Part shown: piece by piece, positions 42,273 to 53,868 of the stretch
Layout of the letters: the number at the start of each line of letters is the position of its first letter
How positions within the stretch are numbered: position 1 is the first letter of the stretch
From: Eremomyces bilateralis CBS 781.70
Taxonomy: Eukaryota; Ascomycota; Dothideomycetes; Eremomycetales; Eremomycetaceae
Reading direction: 5' to 3'
NCBI RefSeq assembly: GCF_010015585.1
Contig: NW_022985071.1
Location: 499,979 to 563,978 of the forward strand
Length of the DNA stretch: 64,000 bases
Notes under the pieces: generated by a model
Seen by the model: only the letters and a program-made list of their open reading frames with translations
Database searches by the model: none
Told to the model about the DNA's origin: nothing
Position numbers and translations under genes: made by a program

Positions 42273-43740
42273 GGGGAGTGAGGGGATGGTTTCGGTGTCG
42301 ACATTTTACTTTCTTGCGTTCGAGCGTGGCTCGACGCTATTAGGCGATATACCCAGCAGATATATTATATTCATTCTAATTATTACGCAGCATAGCTGTG
42401 CATTCCCTCCACTCTATGTCTTGTTCATATCTGGTTTGGTCGAGACCTGGGGCATCAGCATTCTCATACTCTGGATATGGCCACATGATTTATGGCATAC
42501 AAATGTGGTGAGGCATGACTCGTTATCGTCCCGAACTTCGGATTGGAGTAACTTAAATGTTGCGCTACTAATAGTTACAAGAAATTGGAGATACTATTGC
42601 CCTCTCACTAAAAATACTTGATTGTCGACACGGCAACAAAAACAAAACACACAGCAATGGGAGTTCCCCGTAACTCTCCCGCCGGTATAAACGAGGTCGA
42701 AATCAGAGGGTCAATAACGCCGAAAGACGAGGGTCCGCCGAAAATACTCTCCCTACAGCCATAGTAAGGATTGTAAATATGCTCTTTCTCCCTATCGAAG
42801 AGGCTTGGAGCGTAGACGGTAGACCCAGACAGCAGGATGCTATTGGGACCGTGCCGTGGATCGTAAGCTGCTGCAATCTTTTTCAGTCCATTATTCATTT
42901 CTTCAGTCGCTTTACTTTATTCGGCTCTTCGCTCTCAGACGCAGTCAGTCACAGTTTACAGGGCTCTCCTTCAATTACAGTTTCATTGGCTCGGCCGCAA
43001 TCCCCGTTATCAACGCTCCAAGAGCAGCAGAAGCCCTATATATCTATGAAAGCAGCGTTTTGAGATATGGCTCCACGACGCTCCATCCAAGAGGGTAAAG
43101 CCAAAGAATAATAGGCAAGGAGCTTCTAGCCGATTTACAGAGCAAGTCCCTCGACGATACGGTCCCGGTTTCGAACAGCACTGTATGGATATACAAACGC
43201 GGCTACGCTATGAGGCTCTTTAAAGAGTAGATATTCCTCGATCTTATTATAATCTATACCGAAATCCTCTAGATATGTTTGCGACGTTCTGCATCGCGAG
43301 CCGGACGATGCCTGGTTACCTCTTTCTAGCTCTTCACCAGAGGTGGATTTTGCTTAAGACACCTGTCTCGCCTATCTTAAGACCTGTGTCTCAGACACCG
43401 CGGTCTCGGTGACTGTCCTGGGATATCAAGAATATGAAGAAACCGGACAGGTTACTCGAGAATCAACCGTCCTAATACTTTCGAGAGCTCTTATGTAGGA
43501 AGGAGACGAAGCAGTCCTTACACCCAAAAGAAGTAAAAACCAGCACACTCAGAACTAATGAACTCTCGTAAACACTAGTAGTAAATGAATTACAGGGCCA
43601 GTTTGGGAGGTTGCAAACGTAACGTCCGCCCTTCACTCATATAGAAGTATAATATCGTCACTGCACTAGGTTGTTTACGATTTGCCTTCGCTTACTAGTA
43701 TCTCTAACGGACTCCTGCGCCGAAAGCTGGTCACGACTGC
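42273..43740. other. Intergenic; possible decayed sequence
   Basis: A 96-codon frame at 42608-42898 (-) reads NPYYGCRESIFGGPSSFG but matches nothing I recognise. At 43070-43540 several frames carry peptide-like stretches broken by many stops (KELLADLQSKSLDD; STVWIYKRGYAMRLFKE), suggesting an old decayed gene of unknown kind. Confidence 0.35.
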
Positions 43741-46700
43741 TCAAGATGATAATCGTTCAGACATTGCCAAGAGCGTTGGATCGCCTTCCCACTTAGCGTC
43801 ATCGGCCAGTAGTAGCTTGACCACCGTCTCGTGGCCTCTATCGCCGGCGACTTGCAGCGCTGTGCCGTAGTGACCGCCTTGCGCGTGGACGTCGGCGCCG
43901 CGCGCCAGCAGCCGCTCGACCTCCTTCTCGTGGCCTCTATGGCTGGCGGGCGCCATGCGCCAGCAGCCGCTCGACCACCTTCTTATGTCCTTCAGCGCTC
44001 GCGGCTTGCAGCGCCGTGCCGTACTGTCCGCCCTGGGTGTGGACATCGACGCCGTGCGCCAGCAGCCGCTCGACCACCTTCTCATGGCCTCCAGCGCTAG
44101 CAGCTTGCAATGCCCTATCGTAGACTCCGCCTTTCGCGTTAACGTCGGCGCCGTGCACTAGCAGCTGCTCGATCATCTTCTCGTGGCCTCCAGCGCTAGA
44201 GGCTTACAGCGCCGTGCCGTAGTGACCGCCTCGCGCGTGGATGTCGGCGCCGTGCGCCAGCAGCCGCTCGACCACCTTCTCGTGGCCTCCAGCGCTAGCA
44301 GCTTGTAATGCCGTGTCATAAACTCCGTCTTTCGCGTTGACGTCGGCGCCGTGCACTAGCAGCTGCTCGATCATCTTCTCGTGGCCTCCAGCGCTAGCGG
44401 CTTGCAGCGCCGTGCCGTAGTGACCGCCTCGCGCGCTGACGTCGGCACCATGCGCCAGCAGCCGCTCGACCACCTTCTCGTGGCCTCCAGCGCTGGCGGC
44501 TTGCAGCGCCGTGCCGTACGATCCGCCTTGCACGTTGACGTTGGCGCCTTGCGCCAGCAGCCGCACAGCCACCTTCTCGTGGCCTCCAACACTGGCGGCT
44601 TGCAGCGCCGTGCCGTAGTGTCCGCCTTGCGCGTTGACGTCAGCGCCGTGCGCCAGCAGCCGCTCGATTACCTTCTCATGGCCTTCAGCGCTGGTGGATT
44701 GCAGCGCCGTGCCGTAGCGTCCGCCTTGCGCGTTGACGTCGGCGCCTTGCACCAGCAGCTGCTCCACTGCGTGTATCAACCCTCCGAATGAAGCATGATA
44801 TAACGCTGAAGCAGGATATTGGCTCTCAGTTGGCTCATCCTCCCATGGTCGATCTGGGTCATAGAGCCTATAACAATTCCAATAGGACTGTGGGTGATGG
44901 CAGAGAAATTGAATGATAAACTCTTGTAGTCTTTCGTCCTTCCCTTCCGCCACTACGGCGTGGCGCATCCAATACCTTGCGCAGTATTGCGCGAATGGAA
45001 AGCTCTGTCGAATCTCCTTGATCGAAATTTTTCAGTTTAAGTATAACAGATATGCAAGTCAAACCGTCGTAAGTGATGTTTTGGCAGTAATTTCCTGGAA
45101 GCTTTGACTGAAATTGTTGTTAAGTCGGTTTGACTTCAGGTATTCTTTGACCGAGAAATGTGCTAGCTGAATTTCTCCATACTTGCCATCCTCATCGTAA
45201 GACTCTTTTCGATTGGATATTACAACCACTAAACTGGAGCAATAACGTGTGATCTCGCGAGAATCAGGCATTCGACAAATTTGGATCGAAGTATAGACTG
45301 CCCTCCGTATCCACTGCTAGAGCGTCTACCATCTCATTGATTCGTAACGGCCGCTCGGAGTATATCAAGAATTGAAGCATCCTCGTAGTATATCGCTCAT
45401 ATTGAGGAGGAATGCTACGCAAGATTCTAGCATAGGTCTCATCTAACGTCTGCGGAAGGGATTTAAGAGCGATTTGGAGTTGGGGATAATCTAGGCATTC
45501 TTGTAGAGCATCGAGCTGGCATGTAACCCATTGAAGCCTGGCGGCTATAAGCATCTTTTACAAATAGTTAACAGATAAATAAAAATATTATGTGGACCTA
45601 CATTCCATTCGCTTTTTTTATGAGCTGTGTCTCAATCTCTTTCTGGATTCCCGGTTGCGTGCGCCATCTTTTAAACCCGTCATCTTTTGCCACTCGCTTG
45701 TGAACGTAGGCACGAATGTCATCAGCGATAAGGTCGCTCTGAATAGGGATTATGTCGCCCATACGAGCAAATTCGCTAATGATGGACTCGATGTCTTGTA
45801 CTGGCTGACTTGTCACAAGAAGATGGACGTTGCTTTGCTCTAAGATTCGGAGGTCTTTGAACCAATCGAGTAATCCTTCAGTCGGAGACCCTTTCCGCGT
45901 GCCGCATTCGTCAAGGGCGTCAAGGACAATAGACACTTCTTGAACCTGCTCTGCCATGCTCAAGAATGTCTTACATAGTGACTCACACGACGGTTGTCGA
46001 TCTCCGTCTTCACAGGAGGAATAGAGAGTCTAACTCTTTCAACGTTTCTCCAGATCTGGAATAGAGCTGACTGATTAGTGACCGGATCATACCATCTAAT
46101 GTTTGCTTGGACATATCGTTGAAGTCAAAGTATAAATATAAGAGGGGCTGACACGGGATGGTCCTCCCAAGGTCTTCAATGATGGTGGAGCTAAGGATCG
46201 TCTTGCCACATCCAACAATGCCATAGAGCCACAAGAACGAGTTTCGCTGTGTCTTCCATTTTATGAAGTCCTCGTTCTACAAGAACAAATGGCCCGTATC
46301 CTTCTGGCGTTGCTAGATGGCTTTGTTGTAATTTGTTGATGGATCTGGTGACGAAAGCCATCTTGCGATTTTCGCATGCCTCTGCTCAGATCCCAAGTCT
46401 TGAACAGCATTTTTTGCCTCATGAATATCACCGCGTATTTCAGCCACATGGTGCTTAACTAGGTTCCGTTAACAGAATGAAATTCATACGGTCTAGTCTA
46501 CTAACTGATGTCAGCAATCCTTTTCTCAGCCTCCACTTGATTGGGAGCAATTCGGAAAAGAATTGCCTTGGCATACGCAGCTGCCGTCATTGCTGCGTAC
46601 CCTTGCCACTCCTTGTTCTTATGCGAGTCCGAATAGTAGTCGCATATCCCGCGAATAACTAGGCACGGAAGGTGATTCATTAACCCGGCTGCCTCCATTT

Positions 46701-47580
46701 CAAAGCACAGGACCTCTTTCTCCTTTATAAGGTTGTACCGGATATTAGCATCCTTCATCAGCGTATTGGCTAACGCAATCACACCATAGTGTATTACGGG
46801 ATTGTCCTCGTCTTCATCTCGCTGACGCCGATATATCAACTTTGATGGATCATCTCCGCACACCTTCGCGCAGCTTGATTCATCATTTTCGGGATGGGTG
46901 ACTTTGCTTAGGTACAGTTTGTCACTACTTGGATCAGGACGCTTATACTTCTTCCTCATCTTCGGATACTTCTCCAGAATAGCGTCAATTGCATTGTTAA
47001 CTGATGCCCGTAAGTCTCATGTTCAGCCTCGAGTGTATTCATCGCCGTGCGAAGGACCGTTGGCGGTTGGTTCAAGAATCCAGTCGTTCGAAAGCGTTGG
47101 TTTTGTATCGCATGACCGAAGTCGTACTGGAAAACACCGCCAGTCTTGTAGGGAGCACTAACGACTATGTCACCCAGACGGATATCATGCCCATATCTCC
47201 TGCTCGGTGCCCCACCACCGACACCGACCATCAAGCCGATTCTGACATTAGGAAAGGTATGCACCATGTCTCTCGCAACGGTTGCTGCGGGGGATAGACC
47301 CGTACCCGCCTTTGGGTAGAACCACGATGACGCCATTGTGTTCTCCTATTCTGCCCAATGTGTAGGAATTGTTGTCGTTCGGTGGGACGGATGTCGGCCC
47401 GCCGTGCTTTTCGTCGAGGAAAGTCGCCGCCGCAGCAAGTTCTATAGAGAGGGCGCAGATCCAGCCGACCGTATAGGATTCGTGTGCAAAACTTCGTTTA
47501 GAAGCAGTGGTTCGGGGTGGTTCGGGGTCATCGTGGTCTGTTTTTCTCTTCTTTTCTGGCCCTTGCTCACTCTCAGGCAT
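43741..47580 (-). pseudogene. NLR gene: PNP-like domain, NACHT, ankyrin repeats; decayed
   Basis: Read right to left: ATG 47580; KKRKTDHDD; a PNP/UDP-phosphorylase-like domain ([67 protein letters not shown]); a 47 bp intron (46459-46505). Next is a NACHT ATPase with P-loop GIVGCGKTILSS and VLDALDECG, a winged-helix-like part (LPQTLDETYARILRSIP, LAHFSVKEYL), then about ten ankyrin repeats. Defects are frame changes near 47285, 46990 and 46020 and in-frame stops near 46310, 46275 and 44205, so it is a pseudogene unless there are sequencing errors. Intact relatives are cytosolic receptors with roles in heterokaryon incompatibility or defence; the PNP-like end is proposed to act on nucleosides or nucleotides. 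It is a close relative of the truncated NLR at 9508-10220. Confidence 0.82.
43780..44790 (-). repeat. Array of ~10 near-identical 99 bp ankyrin repeats
   Basis: The 33-codon unit reads AAS(A/V)GGHEKV(V/I)ERLLAHGADV(N/H)A(Q/K)GG with TALQ after it. Units are highly similar at DNA level, which points to recent unequal exchange or selection for a changing sensor surface. Confidence 0.88.
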
Positions 47581-49198
47581 GTGTGTTCTTTTCTGTGGTG
47601 CCTAAGCAATTTCGTGATTCGTCTTCCCCTTCTTTTCTTGTCCTCTAGCTCTCTCAGGCTTGAGTGTTCTCTTTTGTGCTGTTTGACCAGCTTCACCACA
47701 CTCTGTCCTGTTTTTCTGTTCTCTTTGACTGAACTCTTGCGTACGATTTCTCAAATTCATCGTAAAAATGTCTAACTACCTAGAGGATATAAGATCCTCG
47801 ATGCAAATTTCCGGATTCGATTGGTTAATCAATCTTGGTCATTGCGGTGTTCTCTTCGATTCGGGGTAGTTATCAGGAAGATTTAGTCGCTCCGACTTTT
47901 CAATATGATGCCAGGCGCTCATCACCCTTTAAGAAGTAAATTGCGCTTCACTGAAAGGGTTGATGGAAATGTAGTGTAGATTTCTAGGAGAAGGTAAAGA
48001 AGATAAGGGCCCCGTAAGTCTCCCGACTTGTCATCTAGCGTTGCCTTTCTGCCATCAACAGCACGACTTTCCAGGGCTGTCGTATTCCCTCTGCAGGAGA
48101 ACCTATTGCTTCCGTGATTGATTTCACCTAATTTCAACATATTCCTGTAGTTTGTACGCTCGTTAAGGATCAAAATCAATCAACACTTTCAATTCTTGGT
48201 AATCGAGTGCTCTCCTGCTGAAATCGCATCTCTAGATCACCTGATCAAAGGAACAGCTATTTTCTCACAACAGGACCGGTCCAAGAACCGACACCAGAAT
48301 CACAACCTCAGATGCCAAGGTTGACCGTTGGAGTGATTTTCCGTACGAAATCGGCCGTTTTATATTCCTCATCCGATGGTTCTGAAGTGTCAGAATCTAC
48401 CCAGACGTACGGCTGTTCGATTTCGAATGCCCACACACGATGAATCCCGTCTCTTCCCATCCATCTAACAATCCTGTGGTAGTCGGAATGCACCGTCGAA
48501 ACCCTTCGACCCAGATTCCGTTGCTGGCGTGGCCACCGCCACTGGGCTCATGGATGATTGAGAACGGTTTGATCGTACTGTGTACGGAGTATCTGGTCGA
48601 AGGTGTCGAGATCGCTGCTGGTATGCTTTGTTGTCCAATCGTCGCAGAGGGTAGACGTGTTGATAGTTTTGGCGTGTCTATCCACACGGAAGCAATAGGT
48701 TACGTGACGAAGAATGTAAAGTGCTTGTATTTCTGTAAGAAGTAGAATACCGAACGGGGTAGATATACCCATGACTAAGTAATAGCCGAGGCGGGGAAAC
48801 GAATGACTAAGTAATGACCTCAGATCTTGAAAATACGCCTGCCAAGATAGGCTATTCCCTTTTAGGAATGAGAATAAACCTTTACTATCAATTATTTTTC
48901 CCAGTTCCCAATTCCCATCAACCCAAATCCCATGATCCCAATTCCCATGATCCCAATTCCCATGTAGTATTTTCTTTCTATTTTCTAACTATCCCTTGGA
49001 AGTTGGCAGCGCTACTTAGGCTTGGAACTTTAATGTCGAACCTGCCCGCCAGTCGCCAACGCTGAGCAACCATTTGTTGATTTGATCGGACTTCGCACCA
49101 ACACTCCTTCCATGATCCATCCATAGTTAATATATCCGGCACCTCCCTACACATACGTGATACACTTCCCTCTTTCCACTTCCATCTTTCCACTTCCT
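47581..49198. other. Intergenic, no gene recognised
   Basis: This is the region between divergent gene starts. Short frames at 48300-48770 (- strand) have some protein-like composition but no family resemblance. A small tandem repeat is at 48903-48963. Confidence 0.45.
48903..48963 (+). repeat. Short tandem repeat (tcccaattcccatga type)
   Basis: Four imperfect copies of a unit based on cccaattcccatgat in a row, about 240 bp upstream of the DUF7924-like gene. Confidence 0.8.
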
Positions 49199-50830
49199 AT
49201 GGATCCGCGAGCTGCTCCTCTCCAGAAGAGCAGGCGGCAGCTCGCAGCCGATCCTCAACGCGAGTCCTCTATAAGGCCCGACCAGGCAGCTCGCCCTCGA
49301 AGTAGCGCAAGATTTCGAGCCAAAGATTCTATGGAGTCTTCCGTTTCCCACGCTCCCCAGCCTGTCCAAGCATCACCTATCCGTCCTGCACGTATCTCTC
49401 CGCCGGCCCAGACCAAGCGGAAGCGTTCGCAAGAAGACTCTAAAGCTGAAGCTGACAAGCCAAAAGGCGAGCACGTTGCGAAGCAGCCCCGAAGGCTTCT
49501 GCCCCAACTCGAGCTCTCGGAGAAGAACCTACGGAAATTCAATGGGGAAGAGATGGATTCCGCAGTCAATAATGCTACGGCTCTGAAACGGTCCTCGTCA
49601 CAGCGTTCTATAGCCAGGTCATCAGAAACGGGCACGGTCCGATCCAAATCGTCGTCTAACTCCATCCCCTACTACCGCTACCATGAACTTGCGACCGCTG
49701 GGGTCTATATCCACACCGATCCGCCTGCCGACATACAGGCCGCTATCAACGTCATTGTCCAAGGTCAAGTCTCCACGGAGCGCCGCACCGAACTCCACGC
49801 CATAGCCCAAGGACTCTATGACGGCTGCAAGAAAGCAGTCAAAGCCGCGTGTAGCGAAAATGACTTCCTTGTGCTTTTCCAGATTGCACTCGTGGCTATG
49901 GACCACAGCCGCCTCTGTCTCTGTACCAATGCCGACTGGCGAGAGGAGATTAAACCAACGATCCGCAAGTCAGATTTGAATTTGAGTTTCTTAGCAGATT
50001 TCAACGCCATGCCTAGTGACCAGCAACATGGGGACACGTCGGCTTCACCACTGAAACGCCAGAAGCAGGATGCTGCCCCGACGCCCATCTCCTCCAGGCC
50101 CTCTGGGGCCGGCACATTGGATTCCACTCCAGAAAACCAGCCACTGGAATCGGACATCATGCACCCTCCAGCCCCCGGCCCCCTGGAGAAACCCAAAGAG
50201 CGGTCCCCGATCAAAACGCCCCGTCCCGACATATCCATAGGCATACAAGGCACGGCTCTCATTTCCGCGCTCTCGTCGCAAATTCTGGACAACACCCGGG
50301 CCATGCTCTTCCTTGACCAGCTGCAGAACACTATGAGGCGCCGCGAGCGAGGCGGGCCGGAAGAACCGCTCTTGATCGCCGTGCCCACGAAACGTGCATC
50401 CGATCTCGTCTTCCCGTTTGCTATCGTCGAGGGCAAGGGCTATTCGACCGGCAAGCAAGTCTTCGAGGCCCAGAACCAGGCTGCAGTTTCCGGAGCTTCT
50501 GGTCTGAGGATACAGGTTGATCTGAATGAGCTGGTTGAACGCGCCACAAGTTCCGATATTCCACCCGTACCCTCAGGCACTGCGCCCGAACTCTTCTTTT
50601 CCGTCTGCACCGAGGGCCCCTACCACGAGCTCTGGGCTCACTATACTTATATTGAAGATGGTGTGCGAAATTTCAGCCAGATCCTTTTGGAGATTTGCAA
50701 TGCACTGCTGCTAAAGAGCGTGGAGAACTTTCTTGTTGTGCTAGATCTGGTGTTGGGTTGGGGTACAGGGCAGTTTCTGGAATCCGTGGCAGAGCGCCTG
50801 GGCCAGGTAGCAAAGAAGGCGGAGGCTTAA
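49199..50830 (+). CDS. DUF7924-like protein with PD-(D/E)XK-like motif, 543 residues
   Basis: A single open frame; ATG 49199 (MDPRAAPLQKSRRQ) is the first good start. The N-terminal ~150 residues are basic and disordered, with nuclear-signal-like KRKRS. The C-terminal domain contains LVFPFAIVEGKGYSTGKQVFEAQNQAAVSGASG and then LFFSVCTEGPYHELWAHYT. The E-x-K and following Q-N-Q-A-A are typical of the fungal DUF7924 group and of PD-(D/E)XK nuclease-like folds in general. Such proteins are lineage-variable and multicopy in Aspergillus, with no settled function. An upstream Asp for the active site cannot be pinpointed by eye, so activity is uncertain. Confidence 0.7.
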   Translation: MDPRAAPLQKSRRQLAADPQRESSIRPDQAARPRSSARFRAKDSMESSVSHAPQPVQASPIRPARISPPAQTKRKRSQEDSKAEADKPKGEHVAKQPRRLLPQLELSEKNLRKFNGEEMDSAVNNATALKRSSSQRSIARSSETGTVRSKSSSNSIPYYRYHELATAGVYIHTDPPADIQAAINVIVQGQVSTERRTELHAIAQGLYDGCKKAVKAACSENDFLVLFQIALVAMDHSRLCLCTNADWREEIKPTIRKSDLNLSFLADFNAMPSDQQHGDTSASPLKRQKQDAAPTPISSRPSGAGTLDSTPENQPLESDIMHPPAPGPLEKPKERSPIKTPRPDISIGIQGTALISALSSQILDNTRAMLFLDQLQNTMRRRERGGPEEPLLIAVPTKRASDLVFPFAIVEGKGYSTGKQVFEAQNQAAVSGASGLRIQVDLNELVERATSSDIPPVPSGTAPELFFSVCTEGPYHELWAHYTYIEDGVRNFSQILLEICNALLLKSVENFLVVLDLVLGWGTGQFLESVAERLGQVAKKAEA

Positions 50831-52649
50831 GTATGATAATGCGAGGGACAAAATCTCATTTCGGGCACAAACGTATGCCCGGCTTCTTTATTCAATACGC
50901 TTAAGCATCCTGAAGAACAGAAGAACACCAAAACATTACTAAAATATTCATGCTTTTCAGCATATCTACAAGCTTTCACGAATCTGGTCTAATGCAGTTA
51001 TGAAGTCATCTCGCCTCAAATCAACTTATCCTGAATCTAGCCAACTCAACGCGATAGTAATATTCATTCTCCACGCTCAGACCTTCTAGAAGTTTTCTTA
51101 GTATCTGTAAGAATACATCTTCCTTTGCCTATCTCCTCCCCTTATTCCCATCATTATTGTTAGCCATTCTGGCCATACCCCGCAAGGTGCAAGGCCTACA
51201 TAATGGAACACACCCACGTAAACCCACAGTAATGGTAGGCAGTTGATATAAGATCTGGGGTTCTAAAGAAGGGGTATTATCGCTTCGCCATTGCGTCGCA
51301 TACGCTTCCTCAGGCCGATGAACCAACAGAACCATCATGAGACATATTATAGCAGCATGTTGCGTCCTACTGTACAGTACAAGTATTGCAGAAATTGGAA
51401 AGGCGATCCAATTGACGGAGCAGAAGTGCTGGAGCAATAAAAAAAAGTTCCATAGAGCTACGTATGACCTGCCGCAATGAATACGAAGAGCAACGGAAGA
51501 ACGAAATTAAAATGCGTTCATGCAGCTTTGAGGCTGGGACATGAACCAGGCTGGTAGCGGCGCCACGATCGCCCACTTCACCATCACAGCCTTGAACCTT
51601 TCGCCGCTTTCGTGGCCCGTCCTCGCTCGTTCCGGTTTTCCTCTTGCAAACCTCGAACCGCTGTTCCAGCACCATCGTTGCGCCGTGTAGCAGTCCAGGC
51701 AGTTCTCCTCCACCACAGTGCATCGCACCTCTCAAAGCGAGTACCAGTACGCCACAGATCTGGCCAAATGGGGGTGGACCATGCATGATGTTTCTGAAAC
51801 CATGAAACCTGTGGTCAGTGGGGTGGTCCCGGTTTTGAAAAAGATGGGATACAACATAGGCAGAGACTTCGGGGCATTAGGAGGCCATTTAACTTTATAA
51901 CTATCGAGAATAATATTGATAGGGGTGGTATGCAAGATATGGATTATGGATATGCAGACCTTGGTCAACGAACTGACATCAAGGGGAACAATAGAAAAGA
52001 ATAATATCTTCACACATCTGAGACAGTACTCCAAATGAATGAGGGACTGATTTGAAATGCTGATGGTCTATCCGGAGTGGAAGAGCCTGGCGACCTTGAA
52101 GAATGCTTCGCACTCCCAGGAGTCGAACTCCAGCAATCGTTGTCCTCCTCTCCCTTCACGTTAACTTTCTAAGGCTATAGAATAATGGCAGCTCAGTATC
52201 TGCCAATATATGGGAATAGATATACGCGAGCCTGAAATAAATAGCGATGTTTCGTTACTACAGTTCCAAGTTTCTCATGATGAAACGATGTTGTGTTGTG
52301 AGATGTTAGTTGACACCTTGCTACCTGGCATTGCTGCCTGACCATGGCTATTTCCCAGTCACGTGATGAAACCCCTGGACTCCTCACGTGACATTGGAAT
52401 AAGCCAGAACCCGGGAGGCCGGGAATGGCTGATGATTATATAATCCATTAGGCAACAAGGCACATCCAAGTTCGACTTCACATCGCCGCACCTCCTCGTC
52501 CCACTTCCACCATCTCGTTCATTTTCACCCTCCATCTGCCTTTACTTAGTTTCTCCGACGAGACCAGAAGCTTAAGGTCTGTCGGAGGAGAGTCTTGTCT
52601 TGCCATTGATTCCACATCCCCCGTTCCTTACCGCTTGGCAGCTCAGAAC
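50831..52649. other. Intergenic and promoter of the Caf40 gene
   Basis: No convincing gene in 50831-52400. A TATA-like gattatataatcc at about 52434 and CT-rich leader sequence follow, upstream of the Caf40 start. Confidence 0.5.
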
Positions 52650-53868
52650 ATGCTCTCGGGTCAGCACGTCTTCTCTCACCAACACCAGTATCCAGACTGG
52701 CCGCAGTCGGGCCACCACCATCCGAACCAGCATCACGCTGCGCAGCAACATGCGGGAGCTGGACATTTTGGTCGGCCAGCAGCGAACAGTGTCTCCAATT
52801 CTATAGTCCCAAGCCTGGCTGGCAGTGATCTTCCCACTGAGCACGCCAATATGAGCGACGAGAACCGCCGGGTCCTGGATTGGATCGCGAACTTGATGAA
52901 CCCTAACACGCGCGAGACGGCATTGCTGGAATTGAGCAAGAAGAGAGAACAAGTCCCAGAATTGGCCTTGATCCTCTGGCACTCTTTCGGTACGTGTACC
53001 TGACCGGTCTGCGAAACCCTTATTGACACTTTGGAAAGGTGTGATGACTTCGCTCATGCAAGAGATCATTTCTGTGTACCCTCTTTTGAATCCTTCGCAA
53101 CTCACTGCTGCGGCATCGAACCGAGTTTGCAATGCGCTGGCTCTTCTTCAATGTGTTGCATCCCACACGGACACTCGGCAACTCTTCCTGAATGGTAAGC
53201 GCTGGCCGCCACTGTAACATCCAGCACGACGCTGATCCTCATCCGTTGCAGCTCACATCCCACTATTCCTTTACCCATTCCTCAACACCACCTCGAAATC
53301 TCGACCGTTCGAATACCTACGACTTACCTCCCTTGGCGTCATCGGTGCTTTGGTCAAGAACGACTCGTCAGAGGTGATCAATTTCCTCCTCACCACCGAA
53401 ATCATTCCTCTTTGCCTTCGAATCATGGAGACAGGATCCGAATTGAGCAAAACTGTGGCGATCTTTATCGTCCAGAAGATCCTCCTTGATGACATTGGCC
53501 TTGCGTACATCTGCCAGACATACGAGCGCTTCTACGCGGTTGGCACGGTTCTGAGCAACATGGTCCAGCAGCTGGTGGACCAGCAGACTGTGAGGCTGTT
53601 GAAGCACGTTGTCCGTTGCTTCCTCCGGTATGTTCTACTTCAAGCATATCCGCCCAGCGCTCAAACTAACGTAGCCCACAGCCTGAGCGACAATGCTCGT
53701 GCACGAGAGGCTCTCCGTCAATGCCTCCCAGAACCGCTCCGTGACGCTACCTTCTCCGCCGTATTGCGAGACGACGCGGCTACCAAGAGATGCTTGGCCC
53801 AGCTCCTTATCAACCTCTCCGACAACGTCGACCACCCCGGGCCTCCGCTTCTTTCGCAACATCAGTGA
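52650..53868 (+). CDS. caf40: CCR4-NOT complex subunit Caf40/Rcd1 (CNOT9)
   Basis: Four exons, 52650-52989, 53039-53194, 53252-53627 and 53682-53868; the introns are 49, 57 and 54 bp and each join restores the family sequence ([46 protein letters not shown]). An N-terminal His/Gln-rich tail precedes the armadillo-type Rcd1 domain: [67 protein letters not shown] and [12 protein letters not shown]. It is a core subunit of the CCR4-NOT complex, linking deadenylation and translational repression to RNA-binding partners; in yeasts it also takes part in the nutrient response. Highly conserved and apparently intact. The true start is ATG 52650; the frame upstream has no ATG. Confidence 0.93.

Noticed and set aside
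42608-42898. 96-codon frame on the - strand
   Set aside because: It starts with ATG and is protein-like, but it shows no family match, splice partner or repeat context, so I left it in the intergenic description.
52085-52150. Possible tRNA on the - strand with a T-arm-like ggagttcgactcc
   Set aside because: The stem does not pair correctly around the TTCGA loop, and no acceptor or anticodon arms could be found.
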